Program-made: the position numbers and the translations under genes
Origin: Streptomyces asoensis
GTDB lineage: Bacteria > Actinomycetota > Actinomycetes > Streptomycetales > Streptomycetaceae
Length of the DNA stretch: 64,000 nucleotides
Assembly: GCF_016860545.1 (NCBI RefSeq)
Contig: NZ_BNEB01000003.1
Coordinates: forward strand, 434,001-498,000
Direction of reading: 5' to 3'
The notes under the pieces: generated by a model
Seen by the model: the letters and a program-made list of their open reading frames with translations, nothing else
Databases searched by the model: none
Told to the model about the DNA's origin: nothing
Part shown: one piece after another, positions 32,582-41,354 of the stretch
Layout: each line of letters starts with the position of its first letter
Numbering within the stretch: position 1 is the stretch's first letter

Positions 32582-34864
32582 ATGAAGTTCACCGACGGCT
32601 ACTGGCTGCTGCGGGAGGGCGTCACCGCCGCCCATCCCGCCGAGGTCCTCGACGTCACCGCATCGCAGGGCGCCCTGGAGATCCACGCGCCGACCCGGCC
32701 GATCCGGGGCCGCGGCGACCTGATGACGGGGCCCGTCATGACGCTCACCGTCCACAGTCCGATGCCCGACGTCATCGGCCTCACCCTGACCCACTTCACC
32801 GGCGGAAGACCCCCCGGGCCCGCCTTCGAGCTCACCGGCGCGGACCCCGACCCGCAGCTCTCCTGCGACGACGACCACGCGAGCCTGACCTCCGGCGCCC
32901 TCCGGGTGCGGGTCGCCCGCTCCGGCCCCTGGCACGTGGAGTTCTCCGCCCACGGCCGCACGCTCACCTCCAGCGGCCCCAAGGGCATGGGCATCATGCG
33001 GGACCCGGCCACCGGCGGCCACTACCTGCGCGAACAGCTCGACCTCGGGGTGGGGACCTCCGTCTACGGCCTCGGCGAACGCTTCGGCCCGCTGGTCAGG
33101 AACGGCCAGGTCGTCGACGTCTGGAACGCCGACGGCGGCACGGCGACCGAACAGGCCTACAAGAACGTGCCGTTCTACCTCACGGACGCCGGCTACGGCG
33201 TCTTCGTCGACCACCCGGGCAAGGTGTCCTTCGAGGTCGGCTCGGAGGCGGTGTCACGGGTCCAGTTCAGCGCCGAGACCCAGGAGCTGACGTACTACGT
33301 CATCCACGGGCCCACCCCGAAGGACATCCTGCGCAGGTACACCGCCCTCACCGGCCGCCCGGCCCTGCCGCCCGCCTGGTCGTTCGGCCTGTGGCTGTCG
33401 ACGTCGTTCACCACCTCCTACGACGAGGGGACGGTGACCTCGTTCATCGAGGGCATGCGTGAGCGCGAACTGCCGCTCTCCGTCTTCCACTTCGACTGCT
33501 TCTGGATGCGGGAGTTCCACTGGTGCGACTTCCGCTGGGACCCGCGGGTCTTCCCCGACCCGGAGGGCATGCTGGCCCGGCTGAAGGCGAAGGGTCTGCA
33601 CATCAGCGTGTGGATCAACCCCTACATCGCCCAGCGGTCGCCGCTCTTCGCCGAGGGCCGGGCCCTCGGCCACCTGCTGAAGCGGCCGGACGGCAGCGTC
33701 TGGCAGTGGGACCTGTGGCAGCCCGGCATGGCCCTCGTCGACTTCACCAGCCCCGCCGCCCGCGACTGGTACGCGGCCGAGCTGGAGGCTCTGCTCGCCC
33801 AGGGCGTCGACTGCTTCAAGACCGACTTCGGCGAACGTGTCCCGCTCGACGTGACCTGGTCCGACGGTTCGGACCCGGAGCGGATGCACAACTACTACAC
33901 CTACCTCTACAACCGCACCGTCTTCGAAGTGCTGCGCAAGCACCGGGGCGAAGGGGAGGCGGTGGTCTTCGCACGGTCGGCGACCACGGGCGCCCAGCGG
34001 TTCCCGGTGCACTGGGGCGGCGACTGCGAGGCGACGTACGCGTCGATGGCGGAGTCGCTGCGCGGCGGTCTCTCCCTCGGTCTGTCGGGGTTCGGTTTCT
34101 GGAGCCACGACATCGGCGGCTTCGAGGGCACCCCGACACCGGCCCTGTTCAAGCGCTGGCTGGCCTTCGGACTGCTCTCCTCGCACAGCAGACTGCACGG
34201 CAGCTCCTCGTACCGGGTGCCCTGGCTGTTCGACGAGGAGTCCGTCGACGTGCTGCGGTGCTTCACCCGGCTCAAGCTGCGGCTCATGCCCTACCTGTAC
34301 GAGGCCGCCCGCGCGGCCCACGAGGAGGGCACCCCGGTGATGCGGGCGATGGTGCTGGAGTTCCCGTCCGACCCCGGGTGCGCGCACCTGGAGCGGCAGT
34401 ACATGCTCGGCCCGGACCTGCTGGTCGCGCCCGTGTTCGACGACGAGGGCGACGTGACGTACTACGTGCCCGAGGGCACCTGGACGCACTACCTCACCGG
34501 GCGGACGGTGACCGGACCGCGCTGGGTGCGCGAGCGCCACGGGTTCCTCAGCGCACCGCTGCTGGTGCGGCCGGGCGCGGTGCTCCCGGTGGGCGCCCAC
34601 GCCGACCGGCCGGACTATCCGCACGCCGACGGGGTCACCTTGCGCGCGTACGGTCTGGAGCGCGGCGCCCAGGTCACGGTACGGGTGGGGGACGTGACGT
34701 TCACCGTCGTACGGGAGGGGGACACGCTGCGGGCGTCCGCGAGCGACCCCCGGGCGCCGTGGGCGCTCGCCGCCGGGGACCGGATCGCGCGGGCCGGGGC
34801 CGGCACCGGGTTCCTGACCCTGGAGACCCCGGACGAGGGACCGGAGGAACTGGACCGATGGTGA
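32582..34864 (+). CDS. yicI: GH31 alpha-xylosidase (YicI type)
   Basis: A 760-residue cytoplasmic glycoside hydrolase. The N-terminal beta-sandwich and barrel contain GVGTSVYGLGERFGPL, SVFHFDCFWMREFHW and VWINPYIAQRS. The nucleophile is Asp415 in KTDFGERVP and the acid/base is Asp481 in HWGGDC, almost the numbering of E. coli YicI (416 and 482). The KTDFGE and FDCFWM motifs favour alpha-xylosidase over alpha-glucosidase. It releases alpha-xylose from isoprimeverose or xyloglucan fragments brought in by the upstream transporter. No signal peptide. Its last codons overlap the LacI start. Confidence 0.88.
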   Translation: MKFTDGYWLLREGVTAAHPAEVLDVTASQGALEIHAPTRPIRGRGDLMTGPVMTLTVHSPMPDVIGLTLTHFTGGRPPGPAFELTGADPDPQLSCDDDHASLTSGALRVRVARSGPWHVEFSAHGRTLTSSGPKGMGIMRDPATGGHYLREQLDLGVGTSVYGLGERFGPLVRNGQVVDVWNADGGTATEQAYKNVPFYLTDAGYGVFVDHPGKVSFEVGSEAVSRVQFSAETQELTYYVIHGPTPKDILRRYTALTGRPALPPAWSFGLWLSTSFTTSYDEGTVTSFIEGMRERELPLSVFHFDCFWMREFHWCDFRWDPRVFPDPEGMLARLKAKGLHISVWINPYIAQRSPLFAEGRALGHLLKRPDGSVWQWDLWQPGMALVDFTSPAARDWYAAELEALLAQGVDCFKTDFGERVPLDVTWSDGSDPERMHNYYTYLYNRTVFEVLRKHRGEGEAVVFARSATTGAQRFPVHWGGDCEATYASMAESLRGGLSLGLSGFGFWSHDIGGFEGTPTPALFKRWLAFGLLSSHSRLHGSSSYRVPWLFDEESVDVLRCFTRLKLRLMPYLYEAARAAHEEGTPVMRAMVLEFPSDPGCAHLERQYMLGPDLLVAPVFDDEGDVTYYVPEGTWTHYLTGRTVTGPRWVRERHGFLSAPLLVRPGAVLPVGAHADRPDYPHADGVTLRAYGLERGAQVTVRVGDVTFTVVREGDTLRASASDPRAPWALAAGDRIARAGAGTGFLTLETPDEGPEELDRW

Positions 34865-35868
34865 AGATCACCGATGTGGCGCGGCACGCCGGGGTCTCCC
34901 CCAGCACGGTGTCCTACGCGCTGAGCGGCAAGCGGCCGATCTCCGAGGAGACCCGCCGGCGGGTCGAGGACTCCGCCCGGGCGCTGGGCTACCGCCCGCA
35001 CGCCGGCGCCCGGGCGCTGGCCAGCAGCCGTTCGAACGTGCTGGCGCTCGTGGTGCCGCTGCGCACCGGCATCCACGTCCCGGTCGTCATGCAGTTCGCG
35101 GTGTCGGTGGTGACGGCGGCCCGCGACCACGACGTCCTGCTGGTGACCCAGGAGGAGGGCGAGGAAGGACTGCGCAGGGTCGCCGACACCGCCCTGGTCG
35201 ACGCGCTGATCGTGATGGACGTCCAGCTCCACGACCCCCGGCTGCCGTTGCTGCGCACCCTGGACCGGCCCTCCGTGATGATCGGCTTCCCGCTGGAGGC
35301 AGAGGGACTGACCTGCATCGACCTCGACTTCCGGGCGGCGGGCGAGCGGTGCGTGGAGCATCTGGCGCAGCTCGGACACCGGGTGGTCGCCCTGGTCGGG
35401 TCACCGCCGCAGGTGTACGTCCGAGGGACGGCGTTCGCGCAGCGGGTGGTGCAGGGGTTCACGGCGGCCGCGGACCGGGCGGGGATCGCCTCGGCCGTCC
35501 ACCCGTGCGGGACGACGCCGGCCGAGGCCCGCCGGGTCGCCGAGCGGCTCCTGAGCGAGCAGCCGGCGCTGACGGGAGTGGTCGTGCACAACGAGGCGGC
35601 GCTGGAACCGCTCGTCGACGCTTTCGAGGAGCTGGGGCTGCGGGTCCCCGGAGACCTGTCGGTGACGGCGATCTGCCCCGACAGACTCGCCTCGACCCTG
35701 CGGGTGCCCGTGACCTCCGTCGCGCTGCCGTCCGCGGAGGTGGGTGAGCGGGCGGTGGAACTGCTGATGCGCAAGCTCGGCGGCGAGGCCGTGCCGGAGG
35801 CCACCCTGCTGCCGCCGACGCTGACCCGCAGGGCGAGCACGGCACCGCGCACGGTCGACCCCCGCTGA
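34858..35868 (+). CDS. LacI-family transcriptional regulator of the alpha-xyloside operon
   Basis: A 336-residue repressor. The helix-turn-helix and hinge are at residues 1-60 (ITDVARHAGVSPSTVSYALSG, LGYRPHAGARALAS). The rest is a periplasmic-binding-protein-like effector domain (VALVGSPPQVYVRG, LTGVVVHNEAALEPL, VPVTSVALPSAEVGERAVELL). It overlaps the GH31 stop, so it is co-expressed and autoregulated if it binds the operators at 29360-29400. The inducer is probably a product of the GH31 substrate. Confidence 0.92.
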   Translation: MVKITDVARHAGVSPSTVSYALSGKRPISEETRRRVEDSARALGYRPHAGARALASSRSNVLALVVPLRTGIHVPVVMQFAVSVVTAARDHDVLLVTQEEGEEGLRRVADTALVDALIVMDVQLHDPRLPLLRTLDRPSVMIGFPLEAEGLTCIDLDFRAAGERCVEHLAQLGHRVVALVGSPPQVYVRGTAFAQRVVQGFTAAADRAGIASAVHPCGTTPAEARRVAERLLSEQPALTGVVVHNEAALEPLVDAFEELGLRVPGDLSVTAICPDRLASTLRVPVTSVALPSAEVGERAVELLMRKLGGEAVPEATLLPPTLTRRASTAPRTVDPR

Positions 35869-35894
35869 GGTTGCCCGCACCAGGGCACGGAACG

Positions 35895-35932
35895 ACGAGA
35901 ACCCCGCCGCTCGAAAGCGACGGGGTTCTCGT
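35895..35932. terminator. Bidirectional terminator between the lacI gene and ssrA
   Basis: A hairpin of a 12-bp outer stem (ACGAGAACCCCG with CGGGGTTCTCGT) and a 4-bp inner stem with a CGAA loop, interrupted by one mismatch. It is 26 bp after the lacI stop and 14 bp past the tmRNA 3' end, so it can serve both convergent transcripts. Confidence 0.88.
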
Positions 35933-35946
35933 TCACATGGGATGAG

Positions 35947-36330
35947 TGGAGATGGCGGGAATCGAACCCGCGTCCAACGGTGCAGAATCAGGGCTTCTCC
36001 GTGTGCAGTTCGCTGCGATTTTCTCGGCCCCGGCAATCCCGCGAACAGGTCGCCGACGGGCCCAGTCACTGTTTGATTTCCCATCGGGCCCCGTGACCGG
36101 GCTCGATGGTTTAGTTCCCTAGATTATGCCAGGATCCGGGCCGGGAACACTCCCGGGCTGACACCCTTTAGGGTCCTACCTCACTGCTTATCAGGCAGCG
36201 AGAGCGTAGGACTGGGAATCGCTCTTGGTATTGGCGATTATTTTTTGCGACATATGGTTTACGAGATCATTGCCGCTTCCTCGACACGCTTCCCCTGCTT
36301 CAACAGTCGCTGTCGAAACCGATCATCCCC
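35947..36330 (-). ncRNA. ssrA: tmRNA
   Basis: A 384-nt transfer-messenger RNA that rescues stalled ribosomes with SmpB. The 5' end GGGGATG pairs with CATCTCC at the 3' end; the T-arm GGTTCGATTCCCGCC is tRNA-like. CCA is not encoded after the discriminator A. GGTTTCGACAGCGACTGTTG follows the 5' end as usual. The tag open reading frame is at 36191-36235 and encodes ANTKSDSQSYALAA followed by TGA TAA. The tag ends in ALAA for ClpXP-type recognition. It lies next to smpB. Confidence 0.95.
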
Positions 36331-36448
36331 ATGTTGATTTTTCAATTCCCTCCGGAGAGGGCCCGTGCCCACCGAGGGGCACAGGTGCCATCGTACGTGA
36401 CCAACGCACGTCGGTGCCACTGTATTCCCGGCGGCCGCGCCGCCGGGG

Positions 36449-36997
36449 CTAGGCGTGCCGCTGCCGGCGCTTGGCCGCCGCGATCGCCCGGTCGGTCTCC
36501 CGGCGGTCCTGCTGCTCGCGCAGCGTCTGGCGCTTGTCGTACTCCTTCTTGCCGCGCGCCAGCGCGATCTCGGCCTTCGCCCGGCCGTCCTTGAAGTAGA
36601 TGGCGAGGGGCACGATCGTGTGCCCCGTCTCCTCGGACTTCACCGACAGCTTGTCGATCTCCTCGCGGTGCAGCAGCAGCTTGCGCTTGCGGCGCGCGGA
36701 GTGGTTGGTCCAGCTGCCCTGGAAGTACTCGGGGATGTGGGCGGCGTGCAGCCACGCCTCGTTCCCCTCGATCTGGACGAAGCCGTCGGTCAGCGAGGCG
36801 CGGCCCTCGCGCAGCGACTTCACCTCGGTGCCGGTGAGCACCAGGCCGGCCTCGTACACGTCGATGATCGCGTAGTCGTGCCGGGCCTTCTTGTTCTGCG
36901 CGACGATCTTGCGCTTGCCGTCCTTGGCCTTGCCTGACGCGGCCGCCCCGCCCTGCTTCGGCTGGGACTCCTTCGGTACGTACATTCCCTTGCTCAT
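36449..36997 (-). CDS. smpB: SsrA-binding protein SmpB
   Basis: A 182-residue tmRNA-binding protein. [62 protein letters not shown] and the Lys/Arg-rich C-terminal tail ([17 protein letters not shown]) are all characteristic. It delivers tmRNA to the ribosomal A site. ATG at 36997 is used; the Met at 36985 (MYVPKESQ) is the start often used in related genomes. The tmRNA gene lies 119 bp downstream in the same direction. Confidence 0.97.
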   Translation of the reverse strand: MSKGMYVPKESQPKQGGAAASGKAKDGKRKIVAQNKKARHDYAIIDVYEAGLVLTGTEVKSLREGRASLTDGFVQIEGNEAWLHAAHIPEYFQGSWTNHSARRKRKLLLHREEIDKLSVKSEETGHTIVPLAIYFKDGRAKAEIALARGKKEYDKRQTLREQQDRRETDRAIAAAKRRQRHA

Positions 36998-37080
36998 AGT
37001 CCGGCCATTTTCGCATCCGCAGGCCCGCCGGGGGAAAGCCGATTACGCGGCCGGCTCGCGCAGGGTCGGGCGGGGACCGG

Positions 37081-38247
37081 TCAGGACACGTCCCCGAGGC
37101 CGCTCAGCACGGTCTCGGCCCGCTGGAGCGCCCCGTCGTCCGCCTCCAGGTCGGGGGTGATGCCCCGGCCGTCGACGCCGTGGCCGGAGGGGGTGCGGTA
37201 GTGCCCGACGGTCAGCTCGGCGACGGAGCCGTCGGGCAGCCGCCGCGGCATCTGCACCGAGCCCTTGCCGAAGGTGCGGGAGCCGACGACGACCGCTCGG
37301 CCGCGGTCCTGGAGGGCGCCGGTGAGCAGTTCGGCGGCGCTCATGGTGCCGCCGTCGACGAGCGCGACGAGGGGGCTGGTGGTGTCGCCGCCGCCGTCGG
37401 CGTGCAGGGCGCGCTGGTCGCCGTCCACGTCGTAGGTGGCGACCAGGCCGCCGTCGAGGAAGGCGGAGGCGGTGGAGACGGCCTCGGTGACCAGGCCGCC
37501 GGAGTTGCCGCGCAGGTCCAGGACGATCCCGGCGCCCGCCGGGGCGTCGCGCACGGCGCTGCGCACGCTGTCGCCGACGCCCTTGGTGAAGGCGGCGACG
37601 GTGATGACGGTGGTGTCGTCGGAGAGCCGGTGGACGGTGACGGAGTCCGTGGAGAGCAGGGCCCGGCGCAGGGTCTCGGTCCACACGCGGGTGCCGCGCT
37701 CCAGGCCGAGACGGACGGTGGTGCCGGCGTGCGCGTCCGTGGCGTCACCGCGCAGTAAGGAGACGACGTCGGTCACCGGCAGCCCGTCGACGGACCGTCC
37801 GTCGACGCTGCGCAGCCGGTCGCCCGCGCGCACCCCGGCGGCGGCCGCCGGCGATCCGGGCTGCACCTTGGTCACCTCGATCCGGTCGCCCCGCTCGCGC
37901 CGCGCCTCCAGACCGACGCCGGTGTAGCGGCCGTCGAGGGACTCGGCGAACTCCTCGTACTCGCCCTCGGAGTAGACGGCCGCCCAGCGGTCACCGCTGC
38001 GGCTGACGGCGCGTTCCGCGGCCTCCATCGGGGACTTGCCGTCCGCGGCGGCCTCCTCGGCGGCCCGCGTCACGTCCTCGGAACGGCCGCCGGGGGCGGC
38101 GCCCGTGGCGCCCGGCGCGGCTTCCCCGGGGTCCCCCGGCAGCGATCCGGTGGCGGCGCCGGCGACGAGCACGCTCGCGAACAACAAGGTCAGGGCGGCC
38201 CCGCGGCCGAAACGGCGGGGCTGACAGAACAGGTCACGGCCTGACAT
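37081..38247 (-). CDS. S41 carboxy-terminal processing protease with PDZ domain
   Basis: A 388-residue CtpA/Tsp-like secreted protease. An N-terminal hydrophobic segment (AALTLLFASVLVAGAATG) is a signal peptide or anchor. A PDZ domain (YTGVGLEARRERGDRI... VQPGSPAAAAGVRAGDRLRSVDG) precedes the catalytic part: LRGNSGGLVTEAV, then Ser in DGGTMSAAELLTGAL and Lys in SRTFGKGSVQ as the Ser-Lys dyad. It cleaves proteins from hydrophobic C-termini outside the cell. ATG at 38247 is chosen because TAGACT lies exactly seven bases upstream, a leaderless promoter pattern; a GTG overlapping the ftsX stop is in frame too. Confidence 0.9.
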   Translation of the reverse strand: MSGRDLFCQPRRFGRGAALTLLFASVLVAGAATGSLPGDPGEAAPGATGAAPGGRSEDVTRAAEEAAADGKSPMEAAERAVSRSGDRWAAVYSEGEYEEFAESLDGRYTGVGLEARRERGDRIEVTKVQPGSPAAAAGVRAGDRLRSVDGRSVDGLPVTDVVSLLRGDATDAHAGTTVRLGLERGTRVWTETLRRALLSTDSVTVHRLSDDTTVITVAAFTKGVGDSVRSAVRDAPAGAGIVLDLRGNSGGLVTEAVSTASAFLDGGLVATYDVDGDQRALHADGGGDTTSPLVALVDGGTMSAAELLTGALQDRGRAVVVGSRTFGKGSVQMPRRLPDGSVAELTVGHYRTPSGHGVDGRGITPDLEADDGALQRAETVLSGLGDVS

Positions 38248-38254
38248 GGCGGTG

Positions 38255-38260
38255 AGTCTA
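38255..38260 (-). promoter_or_regulatory. Predicted leaderless -10 element of the S41 protease gene
   Basis: TAGACT on the minus strand, followed by seven bases and then ATG, places the +1 on the A of the start codon. There is no Shine-Dalgarno sequence. The -35 region falls in the ftsX terminator hairpin and is a poor match. Confidence 0.55.
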
Positions 38261-38272
38261 GGGGAACAGGAA

Positions 38273-38302
38273 GGGCCGTACGGCCGGTTGACCGTACGGC
38301 CC
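38273..38302 (-). terminator. Terminator after ftsX
   Basis: An 11-bp perfect stem (GGGCCGTACGG with CCGTACGGCCC) with an eight-base loop, 14 bp after the ftsX stop codon. It overlaps the upstream edge of the protease promoter. Confidence 0.75.
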
Positions 38303-38315
38303 CGGGGGGCGTGCG

Positions 38316-39233
38316 TCACACCTTCAGGTACTTGCGCAGCGCGAAGAACGCGGCCAGCGCGGGCATCAGCAGGCTCGTGGCGAGGATGAGCGGGAGCTTG
38401 GTCAGCACCGCGTCCCAGCCGATGAAGTTGATCAGATTGAGCTTCTCCGACAGCGCCAGTCCGTGATCGATGATGAAGTACCGGGCGATCACCAGGAATC
38501 CGCAGGCGACCGTGCCCCCGATCAGTCCGGCGACGGCCGCCTCGGCGATGAACGGAGCCTGGATGTAGAAGCCGGAGGCGCCGACCAGCCGCATGATCCC
38601 GGTCTCACGCCGACGGCTGAACGCGGACACCCGCACGGTGTTGACGATCAGCATCAGGGCGACGACCAGCATCAGCGCCATCACGGCCCGCGCCGCCCAG
38701 TTCATGCCGTTGAGCAGCCCGAACAGGTTGTCCAGGATGCCCTTCTGGTCCTGCACGGACTGCACGCCGTCCCGCCCGTCGAAGGCGGTCGCGATGACCT
38801 TGTACTCCTCCGGGTCCTTCAGTTTGATCCGGTACGACTCCTGCATCTGGTCCGGGGTCAGGGAGCTGGCCAGCGGGGAGTCGCCGAACTGCTCCTTGTA
38901 GTGCTTGTACGCGTCGTCCTGCGACTCGTACGTCACCTTCTCGACGACCCCCATCTTGTCGAGGTCGGACTTGATCTGCTTCTTCTGGTCCGCGGTGACC
39001 GCGCCCTTGGCGCAGTTCGGGTCGGACTCGGCGTCGCTCTTGTTGCAGAGGAAGACCGAGACGTTGACCTTGTCGTACCAGTAGCCCTTCATGGTGCTGA
39101 CCTGGTCGCTCATGAGCAACGACCCACCGAACAGGGCGAGCGACAGGGCCACCGAGACGACGACGGCGAAGGTCATCGTCAGGTTGCGGCGGAGACCGAC
39201 GCCGATCTCCGACAGTACGAACTGGGCGCGCAT
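38316..39233 (-). CDS. ftsX: Cell-division ABC permease FtsX
   Basis: A 305-residue membrane protein with four helices: one N-terminal (FAVVVSVALSLALFGGSLL), a large extracytoplasmic loop of about 140 residues, then three C-terminal helices. SRRRETGIMRLVGASGFYIQAPF is the FtsX/MacB hallmark. With FtsE it transmits ATP-driven signals to peptidoglycan hydrolases such as RipC-like NlpC/P60 enzymes. It is 60 bp downstream of ftsE. The extracytoplasmic loop has a Cys pair (FLCNKSDAESDPNCAKG) that may form a disulfide. Confidence 0.96.
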   Translation of the reverse strand: MRAQFVLSEIGVGLRRNLTMTFAVVVSVALSLALFGGSLLMSDQVSTMKGYWYDKVNVSVFLCNKSDAESDPNCAKGAVTADQKKQIKSDLDKMGVVEKVTYESQDDAYKHYKEQFGDSPLASSLTPDQMQESYRIKLKDPEEYKVIATAFDGRDGVQSVQDQKGILDNLFGLLNGMNWAARAVMALMLVVALMLIVNTVRVSAFSRRRETGIMRLVGASGFYIQAPFIAEAAVAGLIGGTVACGFLVIARYFIIDHGLALSEKLNLINFIGWDAVLTKLPLILATSLLMPALAAFFALRKYLKV

Positions 39234-39293
39234 GGCGAGTTGTTCAGGCCTTTCGGGGGACGTCCGCGGGTGCGGGCGCGATGGCGGGGGCGG

Positions 39294-39983
39294 TCAGTGC
39301 TGGTAGCCGTAGACGCCGCGTGCCTGGTCACGCACGAGGCGGCCCTGCTCCAGCTCGATGACGCGCTTGCGCATCTGGTCCACGATGTTCTGGTCGTGCG
39401 TGGCCATCAGCACGGTCGTGCCCGTCCGGTTGATCCGGTCGAGCAGCTTCATGATGCCGACGGAGGTCTGCGGGTCGAGGTTGCCGGTGGGCTCGTCCGC
39501 GATCAGCAGCTTGGGCCGGTTCACGAAGGCACGGGCGATGGCCACCCGCTGCTGCTCACCACCGGACAGCTCACCGGGCATCCGGTCCTCCTTGCCGCCC
39601 AGCCCGACGAGGTCGAGCACCTGGGGCACGGACTTGCGGATCTCGCCCTTCGACTTGCCGATGACCTCCTGCGCGAAGGCGACGTTCTCCGCCACCGTCT
39701 TGTTCGGCAGCAGCCGGAAGTCCTGGAAGACCGTCCCGAGCTGGCGCCGCATCTGCGGCACCTTCCAGTTGGACAGGCGCGCGAGGTCCTTGCCCAGGAC
39801 GTGCACCTGACCGTGGCTGGTGCGCTCCTCGCGCAGGACCAGTCGCAGGAAGGTGGACTTTCCGGAACCGGAGGATCCCACGAGGAAGACGAATTCGCCC
39901 TTCTCCACCTCGAGGGAGACATCCCTGAGTGCGGGGCGGGTCTGCTTGGGGTAGACCTTGGAGACGTTGTCGAATCGGATCAC
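39294..39983 (-). CDS. ftsE: Cell-division ATPase FtsE
   Basis: A 229-residue ABC ATPase. It has Walker [11 protein letters not shown]-loop [12 protein letters not shown], signature LSGGEQQR, Walker B LLIADEPT and H-loop ATHD. It forms the cytoplasmic dimer on FtsX. GTG start. It is divergent from a small zinc-ribbon gene across 236 bp that must hold both promoters. Confidence 0.97.
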   Translation of the reverse strand: MIRFDNVSKVYPKQTRPALRDVSLEVEKGEFVFLVGSSGSGKSTFLRLVLREERTSHGQVHVLGKDLARLSNWKVPQMRRQLGTVFQDFRLLPNKTVAENVAFAQEVIGKSKGEIRKSVPQVLDLVGLGGKEDRMPGELSGGEQQRVAIARAFVNRPKLLIADEPTGNLDPQTSVGIMKLLDRINRTGTTVLMATHDQNIVDQMRKRVIELEQGRLVRDQARGVYGYQH

Positions 39984-40219
39984 GGATGCACCACGGGTCG
40001 CCGGGGGTAGATGAGCGTGACCATACGCGAACCGGGGAGGGCGGCGCAGGCGTCGCGAGGGGTTGAGTGGGGCTTGTGCGTTTTTGTACGGGACTTTGTA
40101 CGCCCCCCGGTCTCCGGGTGAGCCGCGCGGCCCCCGCGGGAACCTGGCACAGTGGAGGGGGAACGTTCCCGTTCCTCGAAGCGTTGAACACGTGGAACCG
40201 GTGCAAGGAGGGCGAGCGC

Positions 40220-40414
40220 ATGACGTACGACCGGCTGGTGTGCGCTAACTGCGCCGCGCCCGTGAGCGAAGGCCGGTGCCCCGTGTGCCGCGCGAACCGC
40301 GAGCGGATGCAGCAACAGGAGAACCTCTTCGCGGGGCTGAACCCGATGGCGCTGATCGCGCTGCTGGCGGTACTGGTGGCGGCGCTGGCGCTGCTGGCCC
40401 ACCAGACCGCGTAG
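40220..40414 (+). CDS. Small zinc-ribbon single-TM protein
   Basis: A 64-residue protein. Two CxxC pairs (CANC and CPVC) in the first 25 residues form a zinc ribbon. A Gln-rich linker (RMQQQENLF) leads to one TM helix ([20 protein letters not shown]). GGAGG lies eight bases before the ATG. Function unknown. The Cys-rich face should be cytoplasmic by the positive-inside rule. Confidence 0.85.
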   Translation: MTYDRLVCANCAAPVSEGRCPVCRANRERMQQQENLFAGLNPMALIALLAVLVAALALLAHQTA

Positions 40415-40430
40415 CGCGGGACGGACACCA

Positions 40431-40465
40431 CGAAGGGCCCGGAGCCGAGCGCTCCGGGCCCTTCG
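40431..40465. terminator. Terminator between the zinc-ribbon gene and the LAETG gene
   Basis: A perfect 14-bp stem (CGAAGGGCCCGGAG and its complement) with a seven-base loop, 17 bp after the zinc-ribbon stop and 35 bp from the convergent LAETG gene stop. Confidence 0.85.
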
Positions 40466-40499
40466 CGTGTACGTCACGTACGGGTACGGCTACCCGGCG

Positions 40500-41354
40500 T
40501 CAGGCAGCGGCCCCGTCACGGCCGACCACCAGGCGCGGGAGCACCCGGAAGCCGATGCCGCCGGCGATCATCGTGGCGGCGCCGATGATCAGGAACGTGG
40601 TCTCGCCGGCACCGGTCTCGGCGAGCTCCTTGCCACCGCCCTGGGCGGTGGTGTCGGCGGCGGTGTCCGAGGTGTCGGTCAGCGCGGAGCTGCCCTCCTC
40701 CTGAGTGGACGTACCGTCGGTGTCGGTGCCACCGGTCACGGAACCGCCGGTGCTGTCGGAGCCACCGGTGCTGCCGGAGCCACCGGTCGAGGAGGAACCG
40801 GAGGACGTGCTGCCGCCGTTGCCGGAGCCGCCGTTCTGGGAACCACCGTTGCCGGAGCCACCGTTGCCCGAGCCGCCGTTGCCGGAGCCACCGTTGTCCG
40901 AGCCGCCGTTGCCGGAACCGCCGTCGGTGGCCGTACCACCGTCAGTCGCCGTACCACCATCGGTGGCCGTGCCACCGTCAGTCGCGGTACCACCATCGGT
41001 CGCCGTGCCACCGTCAGTCGCGGTACCGCCGTCAGTCGCGGTACCACCATCGGTGGCCGTACCGCCGTCGGTCGCCGTCCCACCGTCGGTCGCCGTCCCA
41101 CCGTCGGTGGCCGTGCCACCGTCAGTTGCGGTACCACCGTCGGTCGCACCGCCGTTCCCCGTGCCGCCGGTCTCGCACTCCGGGGTGACGACGATGGTGC
41201 AGTCGTCCTCGCCGTCCATGGGGACGATCTTGCTCGTGTCGACAAGAGCGTCGTCGTCGGCCGAAGCGACGCCCGCAACCGTCAGCGAGGCGCCTGCGGC
41301 GATCACGGCGCCGGCGGCTATCCGCGCGAGCCGGATCCGCGTCTTCTTGGTCAT
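40500..41354 (-). CDS. LAETG-anchored, Gly/Thr-repeat surface protein
   Basis: A 284-residue secreted protein. The signal peptide (MTKKTRIRLARIAAGAVIAAG... VASADD) precedes a short acidic Cys-containing segment (EDDCTIVVTPEC), about twelve TATDGG repeats, a SGNGG/SDNGG block, and a Ser/Thr-rich stretch. It ends with LAETG, a hydrophobic helix (TTFLIIGAATMIAGGIGF) and a basic tail, the substrate layout for class E sortases in Streptomyces (LAxTG). The two Cys may pair. The repeats resemble wall-spanning stalks. GGGGG lies near the ATG. The ligand-binding part, if any, is tiny, so a structural role is likely. Confidence 0.85.
   Translation of the reverse strand: MTKKTRIRLARIAAGAVIAAGASLTVAGVASADDDALVDTSKIVPMDGEDDCTIVVTPECETGGTGNGGATDGGTATDGGTATDGGTATDGGTATDGGTATDGGTATDGGTATDGGTATDGGTATDGGTATDGGTATDGGTATDGGSGNGGSDNGGSGNGGSGNGGSGNGGSQNGGSGNGGSTSSGSSSTGGSGSTGGSDSTGGSVTGGTDTDGTSTQEEGSSALTDTSDTAADTTAQGGGKELAETGAGETTFLIIGAATMIAGGIGFRVLPRLVVGRDGAAA
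40918..41146. repeat. 18-bp tandem repeats encoding TATDGG
   Basis: About twelve 18-bp units, each with the pattern (plus strand) CCACCGTCNGTNGCNGTA, encode TATDGG in the LAETG protein on the minus strand. Differences between units are largely synonymous. Unit length is a codon multiple, so copy-number change would keep the frame. Confidence 0.9.

Noticed and set aside
35950..35985. tRNA-like T arm suggesting a tRNA gene
   Set aside because: It is the 3' end of tmRNA; the matching 5' half of the acceptor stem lies 370 bp away and the tag frame lies between.
40918..41146. Regular 18-bp repeats resembling a CRISPR or satellite array
   Set aside because: There are no unique spacers. They are in-frame coding repeats for TATDGG in a sortase substrate.
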